From NCBI GenBank assembly GCA_030620095.1, contig JAUTXW010000109.1:124001-188000 (forward strand): a DNA stretch of 64,000 nt, given 5' to 3'. Made by a program: the position numbers and the translations under genes. The notes beneath the pieces are model-generated. The model was given only the letters and a program-made list of their open reading frames with translations, was not told where the DNA came from and searched no databases. This DNA is from Kuschelorhynchus macadamiae. Taxonomy: Eukaryota > Arthropoda > Insecta > Coleoptera > Curculionidae. Below, piece after piece: positions 54,856-64,000 of this stretch (its first letter is position 1; each line of letters opens with the position of its first letter).

Positions 54856-57808
54856 TTAGTTGCCTGGTAACGGACATATCTTGAGAACAGGCCTTTGTAA
54901 AGTTCCGCGAGCCGTCTTCAGGGTTACAACGCGAGCTACAGTGTCCTGTCCAGGGTGCAATTTAATTACCCTACCTAACTGCCAGTGGAGAGGAGTGGTT
55001 TGTTTATTTTTAATGAGAACAAGAGCGCCTTCCTTAACTGGAGGTGACGGCACTGTCCATTTGGACCTTTCTTGAAGAGAATTAATGTATTCGGTGGACC
55101 ACCGTTTCCAGAAATCACTCTGGATTCGCTGAATTAATTGCCAACGATTTAACCGGCTCAGGTTTAAATGACTAAGATCAGGAACTGGAATAGAGCTGTT
55201 TAAAGGCTCGAGAACTAAGAAATGACCAGGGGTCAAAGGTTGAAGGTCGTTTGGATCTTCGCTCATAGCACATAATGGCCTTGAATTTGGTACCGCTTTT
55301 ATTTGCGTTAAAATGATATAAAACTCTTCGAAAGAAAAGCTTTGATTTCCTAAAACACGGTAAAAATGACTTTTAAAAGATTTAACACCCGTTTTGGCAA
55401 GTCCATTAAAGCTTGGAGCACAAGGGGGGTTAAAATTCCTACAAAACAAACAAGTGGTAGAAAGGTCTTGGGCAGTCTTTTGCGCCAAATCAAGAAGCAT
55501 GTTATAGGCTCCTTTAAAGTGATCACTTGTTATAGTTATGCAATTACCTCGTCTGGCAACGAAGCGCCTGAAAGCAGCCAAAAAAGATTCGGCGCTGAGA
55601 TCGGAAGTGGCCTCTAAATGTATTGCCTTAGTAGTTGTACAAATACACAGACGTAAACCTTATAAGTGTTTGCACCCCTATGTTTGGCCATTAAAAGAGA
55701 AAAGAGACCAGCAAAATCTACACAGACAGAAGAAAATGCTTTGATTTGAGAAACCCTGAGAGCAGGCAAATCGGACATAAAGGGATTGTATGACTTGGGC
55801 TTACATCGGAAACATTTAATGCACGTTAAGAGGCATTTAAAGATGGCACTCCGAGGCGAGAGAATCCAAAATTGCCCTCCTCCCCCGTTTTAAGCCCAGG
55901 ATGCAGATATGTATTATGAGTAAATTCAATTATTAACTCAGTAACCCTATGGGACTTAGGCAGTAAAATTGGATGTTTGACATCATATGAAAATTGAGAT
56001 TTTCTGAGTCTACCACCAACTCTTAGCAAACCGTCAGCCTCGATAAAAGGAGCAAGTTTTCTAAAAGGTTTATGCAGCAAGGAATTTTGCTTTATATTTA
56101 AAATAATATCTGAAAACGTCTCTTGTTGGACGTGCTTTACGATAATTTTAAGTGAAGAGTCAATTTCATGAGAACTTAAACCACCTTAAAGGTTTGTCTT
56201 TAATTTTATATTTGAAATAAATCAGAGAATATAAGCAACTATCTTTAGAGTTTTCAGCCAACTAGAAAATTTCTCTAACAAAATAGAAATAAAGTTTGGG
56301 AGAGATATAAAGTTGGATAAGACCACAGTGTTTTCTTCCTTAGATATATCAGGATCGGTTAGGGAATAAAAATTAGGTTGTGTTGGCCAGAAATCCTTTG
56401 CTTGTGAAAGAAACTCGGGACCAGACCACAATATTTCTGTGTCTAAAAATTGTGCACGGGTAAGACCTCGACTAGCACAATCAGCAGCAACGCTGTCGAG
56501 ACGAAATGCCAAGAAGAAACGGGTACGAGCTCTTGAATATGGTTAACCCTATTAGCTACAAAGGTTTTCCACTTGTGCGAGGAAGAAGACAACCAGGTAA
56601 GTGTGACCATAGAATCTGACCACAAGTATAGATCGTCAAAAATAATAAGATCAGCATAACTTTCCTTATCGAAAATTGCTAGATCCACCAACAAAATGGC
56701 TGCCATGAGTTCTAGCCTAGCAATGGACTGCATTTTTAGATGTTTCCTCCACACAAAAATAGCAAACAGCAGCATATCCGTTCTGTGACGCATCGCCAAA
56801 ATTCAATTCGAGATACTGGATTAGACCCGACGTACCGAGGAATTTTTATAATACTAAGATGAAGCATTTCGGCTTTAAAGGTGTTCCAAATATCTGAAAT
56901 AGCCTTAGACGGGGATTCATCCCATGAAACTTTGGATTCCCACAAACGCAGCAAAAGAAGTTTGGCAAGTAGAAGGCAAGGAGCAATAAAGCCAAGGGGA
57001 TCGAAGATTCGACTAATCTCCGATAACCTATTTCTTTTTGTACAAAGACGGTCGATAGGGGTGTAAGTATATGAAAAGGCATCTGAATCCGTATTCCATT
57101 TGAGACCAAGTACCTTAATAAATGATGGTTCCTCTTTATCAAATGAACACGAACTTTGAACATCAGAAGATGGAATAGAGGTCAAGAGAGCAGAGTGATT
57201 ACTTGCCCATTTGCTCATTTCAAAACCTCCCTTTTTCATAACCTCAATGACGTCAGATTGAAGTGCTAAAGCTGACTCCAAACAATCACTTCCTAATAAT
57301 CCATCATCAATATAGAATTGTTTGCTAATAGCTTGAGCAGCCTTAGGGAAAGAAGTTTCTTCCTGCGCCGCAAGTTCTTTTAAAGTCCTTAAGTCCTTAA
57401 GTATGGTGAAGAATTAATTCCATAAATCACAGTCCGTAAGAAATATTCCTGAAGAGGATCGCTTGGTTTGAAACGCCATAAAATTCTTTAGTAGTTCCAA
57501 AATTCAGGATGAACAGAAATTTGTCTGTACATTTGTTTTATATCACAAACAAAGATGTAGGCGAAAAATCGAAATTTTAAAAGAAGCGTAGAAATATCCT
57601 GTTGCAATTTAGAACCTACAAGAAGAGTGTCATTAAGACTAACGCCGTTAATGTCACGTAAGCTTGCGTCGAATACAACTCTAATTTTAGAGTCAAATGC
57701 CTCCTGTTTGAAGACAGCATGGTGAGCGCTATAGTAACCCGATAAAGATTTATAATCGTCTTGGAGAACCAAAGACATATGCCATGGACCCGGTATCCAG
57801 AAGTACAC
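54856..57808 (-). pseudogene. BEL/Pao pol: RT, RNase H, integrase, broken
   Basis: From right to left: RT N-terminal half (57808-57488) with KIRVVFDASL, GVSLNDTLLVG and a CDIKQMYRQI catalytic segment; a break near 57480-57350; the YIDDGLLGSD catalytic box near 57312-57285; RT connection (57281-56736) with FDPLGFIAPCLLLAK; RNase H region (56799-56443) with ELMAAIL and LWSDSMVTLTWL; linker frames to 56222; integrase zinc segment (56080-55826) with HPILLPKSHRVTELII and an H..H pair; integrase core, poorly readable at 55830-55580; and an open frame 55581-54856 with ITSDHFKGAYN, GLAKTGVKSFKSHF and a DUF5641-like end (GALVLIKNKQTTPLHWQLGR, VVTLKTARGTL). Frames change at least five times, so the gene is dead. 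Confidence 0.9.
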
Positions 57809-58225
57809 GAATTTTCTGAAAATTACCTCGAATATCCTTAATATCTACTTCACACGCAGACAAAAGAATAGTTTGTTGAGATGCAGAAAAGTGGTTCGCA
57901 ATACAATGAGTATTGGTAATTGGTTCGGCAGGATTGATAATGGGTTCAGAACTAGAAATCTGGGGCATAGGAGTTCCTTGAAAAGTATCCCTTTGAGAGG
58001 GCTGTCCTTGAACTGAAGGGATTGTAGAAGACGTTTTACCAAAGTGCAAAGTGGTATGATGTGGCGATTTGCACACCCTGCATTTGTGAGAAAACCCGCA
58101 ATTTTTAAGAGAATGAGAAGATACTAAACAGTTGACGCATTGTGCAATTGCACATTGACAATTTGTGCTGTTTGACAAATGAAAATCTGTCGTGCTGCGA
58201 TTTAGCCATAAATTCACATCACTTA
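57750..58225 (-). pseudogene. BEL/Pao gag C-terminus and protease, after the insertion
   Basis: Gag resumes on the left side of the nested mariner. The frame (58262 downward, the first dozen codons being mariner TIR) has CVNCLVSSHSLKNC and CRVCKSPHHTTLH zinc-knuckle segments, a Ser/Pro-rich linker, then VDIKDIRGNFQKIRVLLDTG with the protease catalytic Asp. The frame is lost shortly after SMA. Confidence 0.85.
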
Positions 58226-58227
58226 TA

Positions 58228-59176
58228 CCGGGTGTCAACGATATCGTTTTACACGATGCCATTCAATTGCTTTTTAGGTTAGGATTTTTTTATTTGGGTT
58301 AACGAAATATGGTATTAAGACACATATTTTTCATGAAAAAACAATTGAATATTACTGCCAGTTTTTCCGATATCAGAACCAAGTTAATAATTTCAAATGG
58401 AACCCTGTATATTATTTTACATAGTTTGATAGAGCTTAGAATTACCTTTTCAATGACATATCACAGGTTATATTTTTTTTCAAAATGGCGGACCAGGAAG
58501 CGCTTTTTCAAAATTCAATATGGCGGTCGTTTCCCGATACCGATGAAATTTTTGTTTAACAAATTATTAAAATATTAAACAAAATCGGGTTTTCAATGGA
58601 TTTTAATCAAATTTAAAATCAAATTTTTAATTTATCACAAAATGGGATAAGTTTAATTTTTTCTCTAAAATGTGAACTTTTTCTTAAATTTTCTCAAAGA
58701 TTTTAAATAGAAAGTTGTATTTATTAAATATTAGTATTAAAGTATATCTTATTAGCTACACGAAACCGCATAACAAGCCGTATTTTTGCTTTTTGTTTCA
58801 GAAAAAATTGACAAAACCTTGCCGATATACATTTTTCCTAATACATAACATGAAACAAACACACACATATTATTAATCAGAAAGTCCTGGAATATTTTTT
58901 ATTGTTTATTGATAAGTAATTTTGTATTATTTTGACATTTTATGACTGTTGTCTTATTTTAGGAAAGCGAGAAAAAATCACAAGTAGTATTAATTTTATT
59001 TTAACGGTAGATACGGTGCAGTAACATGAAAGATGACTTAACTAAGATAAGTAGGCCTTGGAAACAATTGCATAGGGATGCCATTATAATTTTCATTAGA
59101 TTTAACCAAAAACGTCAAAAGTACTGTTTTGTATCGACATTTCTGATAACTTTCGTTACATTTTTACACTGAGAAG
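58228..59176 (+). repeat. Left giant TIR
   Basis: About 949 bp, reverse complement of 60844-61777. It contains CAAAATGGCGGACCAGGAAGC, an ACACACACATATTATTAATC segment and ends ACACTGAGAA, 30 bp before the transposase start. Confidence 0.9.
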
Positions 59177-59206
59177 TGGTTCTAGTTAGTTTTAAAAATA
59201 AATATT

Positions 59207-60265
59207 ATGGTTTATTCAAGAGAACATCAAATTGACATGCTCCTTATTTATGGGGAATGTCGCAAAAATTCAAGGGACACAGAGAGATTATACCAGGAAC
59301 GCTTTCCGAATCGTGACGCTCCTTCACATGCGTATTATCCTTGGCTAGTACAACATTTAAAAAATGAAAATAATGGTGGTGTCCATGCTAATGGCAATGA
59401 TGGTTTCGTAGTAAGCGAAGAAGTGGAAACAAACGTTTTAGCGTACATCGAGTATGACCGTACAGCTTCCCTTCGTGAATTAGGCAAACAGTGCAATACG
59501 TCCCATGAAAGCGCCAGAAAAATTTTAAAGAAACACGGGTTTAAATCGTTTAAGTATCAAATTCACCACCACCTATTTGAAAATGACTTCCAAAGACGAC
59601 TTATTTATTGCAATTGGTTTTTAGATAATTATAGAATAAGTCCTGTGTTTCATCATAAGATTATTTTTTCGGACGAATCAAGGTTTACTAATCTAGGGAT
59701 GTTTAATAGAAATAATTTTCGTTATTGGGCAAAGGAAAATCAAAGATTAGTAAGAGAAGGTGCCTTCCAGGAACGTTTTGGAGTTAATGTTTGGTTAGGC
59801 GTTGTAGGACTAAGCGTTATTGGTCCAATATTATTCCATCAGCCTTTAACTGGCGAGATGTATTTGGACTTTCTCGAAAATGAAATTGAACATTTTATAA
59901 ATAATTTGCAGCAAAATGATGATTTAGTTTACCAACAAGATGGCGCCCCTGCTCATAATTCAAGAATTGTTGCAAATTACTTGAATGAACGATTTGGTGA
60001 GAACTGGTTGGGAACCAATGGACCAATTCGATGGCCAGCGAGGTCGCCTGACCTAACCCCGCTTGATTTTTCTATATGGGGTCATCTGAAAGAAAAAGTG
60101 TATGCAACTTCTGTAATATCGTTGGAAATGTTAGAAAATAGAATAAGACGAGCCGTTGAGAGTATCTCAGAACAGCATTTACGAAACCTGCTCGCGGAAA
60201 ATGTTGAGAGAGTTACACTATGCCAAGAACAAGGCGGAGAGCGCATAGAACATTTAATTGAGTGA
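59207..60265 (+). CDS. Intact DDD transposase, Tc1/mariner superfamily
   Basis: 352 codons, ATG to TGA without interruption. Residues 1-55 form a DUF4817-type N-terminal domain (YSREHQIDMLLIYGECRKN, RLYQERFPNR). Residues 85-112 form a second HTH-like segment (LRELGKQCNTSHESARKIL). The catalytic triad is Asp156 in FSDESRF, Asp245 in QQDGAPAH and Asp282 in RSPDLTP, with 36 residues between the last two. The C-terminal helix region follows PLDFSIWGHLKEKVY. It would bind the TIR ends and catalyse cut-and-paste transposition into TA. The ATG follows the left TIR by 30 bp, so the promoter probably lies in the TIR. The closest relatives are insect genes often labelled Tc3-like; clade assignment needs a tree. 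Confidence 0.95.
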   Translation: MVYSREHQIDMLLIYGECRKNSRDTERLYQERFPNRDAPSHAYYPWLVQHLKNENNGGVHANGNDGFVVSEEVETNVLAYIEYDRTASLRELGKQCNTSHESARKILKKHGFKSFKYQIHHHLFENDFQRRLIYCNWFLDNYRISPVFHHKIIFSDESRFTNLGMFNRNNFRYWAKENQRLVREGAFQERFGVNVWLGVVGLSVIGPILFHQPLTGEMYLDFLENEIEHFINNLQQNDDLVYQQDGAPAHNSRIVANYLNERFGENWLGTNGPIRWPARSPDLTPLDFSIWGHLKEKVYATSVISLEMLENRIRRAVESISEQHLRNLLAENVERVTLCQEQGGERIEHLIE

Positions 60266-60300
60266 CTTTTGTATTAATTGTGAAAGTTTGATTTTAAATT

Positions 60301-60840
60301 AGCATTAAACCCAATAAAAACCCCCATATTTGTTTATTATTTCTACCTATAATTCAAAAATATCTTCGGTGTTAGAAAATGGCCGCCATATTGGATTTTG
60401 AACAAAAGCTTCCTGGTTCTCCATTTCGAAAAAAAATCAACTTGTGATATGTCAATGTAAAGGGAATTCTAAGTTCTCTCAAACTGTGTGAAAAAATATA
60501 CAGGGTTCTTTTTAAACTTCTTGACTTAGGTCTGGGTATTTCCGGAAAAACCGAAAGCCTACCGGTGAAATAAAATTAATACTACTTGTGAATTTTTCTC
60601 GATTTCCTAAAATAAGACAGCAAAAATCATAAAATGTCAAAATAATACAAAATTGCTTATCAATAAAAAATATTCCGAAATTTACTGATTAATAATATGT
60701 GTGTGTGGGTGTGTGTGTTTCATGTTATGTATTACGAAAAATGTATATCGGCAGAGTCTCATCAATTTTTTCTCAAACAAAAAGCTATTTTTGCTTTTTG
60801 CGGTTTGCTGTTTGTTATGCGGTTTTGTTTTTGTTTTTTG
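60301..60840 (+). repeat. Diverged extra copy of TIR segments downstream of transposase
   Basis: 60301-60555 resembles the outer arm segment at about 61405-61660 (ATGGCCGCCATATTGGATTTTG, CAGGGTTC), and 60560-60840 resembles the inner segment at 61015-61250 (AAATTAATACTACTTGTG, TTAATAATATGTGTGTG). The middle arm segment is missing between them. Divergence is clearly higher than between the two outer arms. Confidence 0.75.
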
Positions 60841-60843
60841 TTT

Positions 60844-61777
60844 TTCTCAGTGTAAAAATGTAACGAAAGTTATCAGAAATGTCGATACAAAACAGTACTT
60901 TTGACGTTTCTGGTTAAATCTAATGAAAATGATAATGGCATCCCTATGCAATTGTTTCCAAGACCTACTTATCTTAGTTAAGTCATCTTTCATGTTACTG
61001 CACCGTATCTACTGGTAAAATAAAATTAATACTACTTGTGATTTTTTCTCGCTTTCCTAAAATAAGACAACAGTCACAAAATGTCAAAATAATACAAAAT
61101 TACTTATCAATAAACAATAAAAAATATTCCAGGATTTTCTGATTAATAATATGTGTGTGTTTGTTTCATGTTATGTATTAGGAAAAATGTGTATCGGCAA
61201 GGTTTTGTCAATTTTTTCTGAAACAAAAAGCAAAAATAGTTTCGTGTAGCTAATAAGATATACTTTAATACTAATATTTAATAAATACAACTTTCTATTT
61301 AAAATCTTTGAGAAAATTTAAGAAAAAGTTCACATTTTAAAGAAAAAATTAAACTTATCCCATTTTGTGATAAATTAAAAATTTGATTTTAAATTTGATT
61401 AAAATCCATTAAAAACCCCATTTTGTTTAATATTTTAATAATTTGTTAAACAAAATTTCATCGGTATCGGGAAACGACCGCCTTATTGAATTTTGAAAAA
61501 GCGCTTCCTGGTCCGCCATTTTGAAATAAAAATATAACTTGTGATATGTCATTGAAAAGGTAATTCTAAGCTCTATCAAACTATGTAAAATAATATACAG
61601 GGTTCCATTTGAAATTCTTAACTTGGTTCTGATATCGGAAAAACTGGCAGTAATATTCAATTGTTTTTTCATGAAAAATATGTGTCTTAATACCATATTT
61701 CGTTAACCCAAATATAAATATCCTAACCTAAAAAGCAAATGAATGGCATCGTGTAAAACGATATCGTTGACACCCGG
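60844..61777 (-). repeat. Right giant TIR
   Basis: About 934 bp, starting TTCTCAGTGTAAAAATG and ending GACACCCGG before TATA. Inverted match to 58228-59176. Confidence 0.9.
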
Positions 61778-61781
61778 TATA

Positions 61782-62786
61782 ATGTGTGAGAAGCCGAGCA
61801 TAAAAAACATTTTTTGTTACTCCTATTATCAACATCGGGGTCAAGCATTAAATTGAGAAACGATTTTTTATTACCTTTTGGGATTTCCGCACTTTTCAAA
61901 GTATAATGAACCGACTCCAAGGCACTGCTTTTCCAAAAATGAAATTAATTGCCTAAAAGTCGGCAGGTTTTGATTAAAACCATGTTCGAGCTCAAAGTGA
62001 GTTCTAGTTTTTGAATCCAGTTTATTTATCAACAGATTAAACAATAAAAACCACCAATGTTCGACTGGGAAATTTAAGGCTCTAAAGGCCGCTATATTCT
62101 CAGAAAAAATATTTAAAATTTGTCCAAGTTCCTTTGAGGATGCTTTTTGAACTGACGGAGCTTGAAAAAGCTCATTATAATATTGTGTAGCCAGAATACG
62201 TTTATTTTGATAACGTTTTATCATAGACTACAGAATAGTTAACTTCTGTAAGGGAGATGCCCTTAACTAAACTTAAGGGTTCCTTGTCTAATGACGTTAG
62301 CAAGTATTGAAATTTTTCAATGTTCGATAAGTCAAGATTATCATGAATAAGACTGTTATATAAGTCAAAAAAACTAGGCCAATTTTTGTAATTGCCATCA
62401 AAAGTGGGCAAATTAAGCTTGGGAAGGTTTACTGCCATTTTTGTGTGAGCAGCGAAAGTGGAACTAGCTGAGGTATTAGCAGATAGAGATGCTTGACTAC
62501 TTAAGAGAAAATCATGTTTCAAAGATTTTATGCCATAATAAGCTTTGCCTGCAGCTTGCCTCATTTCATCATATTTTGCAAAATCACTGTCGTCAGTTAA
62601 AGATATGACAGTATTATGAGCTGATTGAAATTCATTAAAAGTACTATCAACAGAATCTGCCCTCACTAAAAAATTAGATTTTAAAGAGTCGTCAGAAGCG
62701 GCTTTCAGCCCAATTTCGTGTGCCTCTTCCAACCGCTTGAGTGCGATGGTTCGTTTTAAATACGATTTAGTTAATTTATCTGACAT
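61782..62786 (-). pseudogene. BEL/Pao gag N-terminal part, before the insertion
   Basis: From ATG at 62786 the frame encodes MSDKLTKSYLKRTIALKRLE, a helical region, then AVNLPKLNLPTFDGNYKNWP and a FFDLYNSLIHDN segment typical of BEL gag (DUF1759-like). It continues to 62202, overlaps a second frame (62224-61871) that carries on with a RYQNKRILATQYYNELF segment and LINKLDSKTRTHFELE, and then shifts again. The KKCFLCSASHTL knuckle start just precedes the mariner insertion at 61777. Two frame changes indicate decay before or after the insertion. Confidence 0.88.
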
Positions 62787-62881
62787 TTTTTAAGATGTTC
62801 AGTAGAATAAGAAAAAAATGAAAATCAGAAATGCGTTAAAAATATCAAAATATATTTTATTTATTATTTCAATAAATGATG

Positions 62882-62939
<58 letters not shown>
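62882..62939. repeat. TA microsatellite in BEL/Pao leader
   Basis: About 57 bp of alternating TA between the primer site and gag. Confidence 0.9.
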
Positions 62940-62940
<1 letters not shown>

Positions 62941-63474
62941 ACAACAATTATACCTACACAAAATTATATGCTATTTTATTTGTGATTTAATACAAACAAA
63001 ATTAAAAAAAAATCAGAAGTAGTGATGCCGCGAAACAAATATCAATAGTACAAAGTTAAGCAAATAGTACTTGCCACATTAATATTATATGATGGCAAAG
63101 TAGAATAAATAAATTGTAATATTTATTAAAATAATTAAAGTTCGCAAAATATGCACATATGAGTATTTCGTTTATTTAAAGGAGAACGAGAATAAGTTAT
63201 TTCTGAATTTAAATGTATAAAAATATTTATTTGTTAAATGTGGTACTGCGAGATTAAAAAAAAATAACAATAGACTGGCGCCGGGCGTCAGAGTGACGTT
63301 GCGACGGCGAATCGATGTGGATCGGAACGAATGTAGCGCGCCGGTCTGACCGAAGACGACAGGTTAGATACCCAAGTGTGCGCAAATAAAATTAAAGATC
63401 GGAATTAAGAAAATGGCTACCAACGAATCTTGTTTCAAAGCAATTTAAATTATTAAATATTTAATTTGATCTCC

Positions 63475-63492
63475 ATCCGGCTCGAAGGACCA
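63475..63492 (-). other. Primer binding site, tRNA-Tyr type
   Basis: The + strand reads ATCCGGCTCGAAGGACCA, which matches the 3' end of insect tRNA-Tyr with CCA. It lies six bases from the 5' LTR. Confidence 0.75.
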
Positions 63493-63498
63493 AAATGA

Positions 63499-63986
63499 TG
63501 TAGGAAATATGAAAATTCGATATATAGAGGACTGTATTGGGTAAGTTTAAAACAATAAAACAATGATAACTAGCAAAATTAAATAATTGATGGAAAGAAA
63601 CACAATCGCTTACCTATCACAGTAGAACCGACTAGTTTCTGTAGTTGGGTTGCTCAAATCATCCTAAAAGACCATCACACTACATTAATCTTGCCACCTT
63701 TCCAGTTTTCTCGGGAAACCGATCCGAAAATATGTGCCGGCCGGCTAAGCGAACGAGTTCCGGTATCACATGTGTGTTGTACAGTACTGTCCCCAAATGC
63801 ATCCTGACCTGCGTGAGCCAGGGAGTTTCTTGCGTATTCTTGACGAATCACGGGGTTGCGATTGTGTATTTGAATACGAAAGGAAATAATTTAGAAAAAA
63901 TTGAAAATTAATTATTAATTGATTTGTTCTGAAATTGATGAACAAAAAAAGGAAGAAAAGTAAAATAAAACAAATTTACACAAACA
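63499..63986 (-). repeat. 5' LTR of BEL/Pao element
   Basis: About 488 bp, starting TGTAGGAAATATG and ending ACACAAACA on the + strand, followed by ATGTT, the target duplication. It has an extra internal segment of about 60 bp near 63640-63705 relative to the 3' LTR and several point differences. Confidence 0.88.
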
Positions 63987-64000
63987 ATGTTTAAAAAAAT

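Larger units (their letters stand above)
58228..61777 (+). mobile_element. Mariner-superfamily element with intact transposase and giant TIRs
   Basis: A 3.55-kb element inserted in BEL gag. Both ends read TATACCGGGTGTCAACG toward the interior. The flanking TA/TATA is consistent with a TA target duplication. The left arm (58228-59176) and right arm (60844-61777) are inverted copies of about 0.94 kb with high identity and a few indels. The core carries an uninterrupted transposase ORF and, after it, a diverged extra copy of arm segments at 60301-60840. TIRs near 1 kb are far above the usual range in this superfamily. Intact ORF and similar arms suggest it was recently active or mobilised. Confidence 0.9.
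54329..63986 (-). mobile_element. BEL/Pao LTR retrotransposon, split by a nested mariner
   Basis: The element runs on the minus strand from a 5' LTR at 63499-63986 to a 3' LTR at 54329-54752. The 5-bp sequence ATGTT flanks both sides (54324-54328 and 63987-63991). Components are a tRNA-Tyr-type primer site, leader with a TA microsatellite, BEL-type gag (DUF1759-like), zinc knuckles, protease with LLDTGS, RT with a YIDD box, RNase H, integrase, the BEL-type C-terminal DUF5641-like domain and a polypurine tract. A 3.55-kb mariner sits within gag; without it the element is about 6.1 kb. Pol has many frameshifts and stops, so it is an inactive copy. Confidence 0.92.

Noticed and set aside
58309..58578. 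Frames of 89 codons found in both mariner arms (also 61427-61696)
   Set aside because: They arise because the two arms are inverted copies; no protein family is recognised and they are probably TIR sequence only.
63475..63492. Possible tRNA-Tyr gene
   Set aside because: Only the 3'-terminal 18 bases match, next to an LTR, so it is a primer binding site.

Overview
This window looks like nuclear DNA from an arthropod, most likely an insect. It is AT-rich throughout, has no operon-like packing of genes, carries three short exons bounded by consensus splice sites, and holds transposable element (TE) families typical of insects: BEL/Pao, Mag-like Ty3/gypsy, DIRS, Penelope-like, many Tc1/mariner-superfamily elements, PIF/Harbinger and a Crypton-type recombinase. 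I see no bacterial, organellar, rRNA, tRNA or CRISPR content.

Only one host gene is supported. It is on the + strand and is represented by three exons, all in phase 0: 3792-3890 (one ankyrin repeat), 37234-37332 (one repeat) and 51299-51493 (two repeats). The last exon resembles the end of the ankyrin array in ANKDD1A-type (ankyrin repeat and death domain) proteins. The visible introns are about 33 kb and 14 kb, and most of the window is intron filled with TEs.

Layout. 1-3791: no gene seen. 4411-5134: broken mariner-type transposase. 5.5-12.4 kb: tiny inverted-terminus elements, a cluster of hairpins and an inverted pair of old repeats ending in GAGAC-rich tracts. 12.38-13.97 kb: a tandem array of about 14 units of roughly 120 bp. 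14.36-15.56 kb: a roughly 590-bp tandem duplication. 18.9-19.3 kb: mariner fragment. 19970-25372 (minus strand): a Mag-like Ty3/gypsy element with identical 176-bp LTRs and a two-point-broken gag-pol. 25836-30834 (plus): a structurally complete DIRS retrotransposon with inverted termini and an internal complementary junction. 31001-34273: a decayed mariner with TIRs of nearly 0.8 kb, abutting a 5'-truncated Penelope-like element (to 35271). 35564-36820 and 40336-41980: two more decayed mariners. 38.3-38.8 kb: Crypton-type tyrosine recombinase fragment. 42.35-42.92 kb: non-LTR reverse transcriptase relic. 47703-48437: Harbinger deletion derivative. 52877-53212: transposase C-terminus. 54329-63986 (minus): a BEL/Pao element with both LTRs and a 5-bp target duplication, split inside gag by a 3.55-kb mariner-superfamily element (58228-61777). 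That inner element has an intact 352-codon transposase and TIRs of more than 0.9 kb.

The most unusual observations are the giant-TIR mariners, the row of short hairpins in the untranslated leader of the Mag-like element, the DIRS element (probable intron, two non-ATG downstream ORFs, and Tyr where catalytic His is expected in the recombinase), and the satellite whose units each carry a 3'-splice-site-like tract. All family calls come from reading motifs by eye; no database search or alignment program was run.
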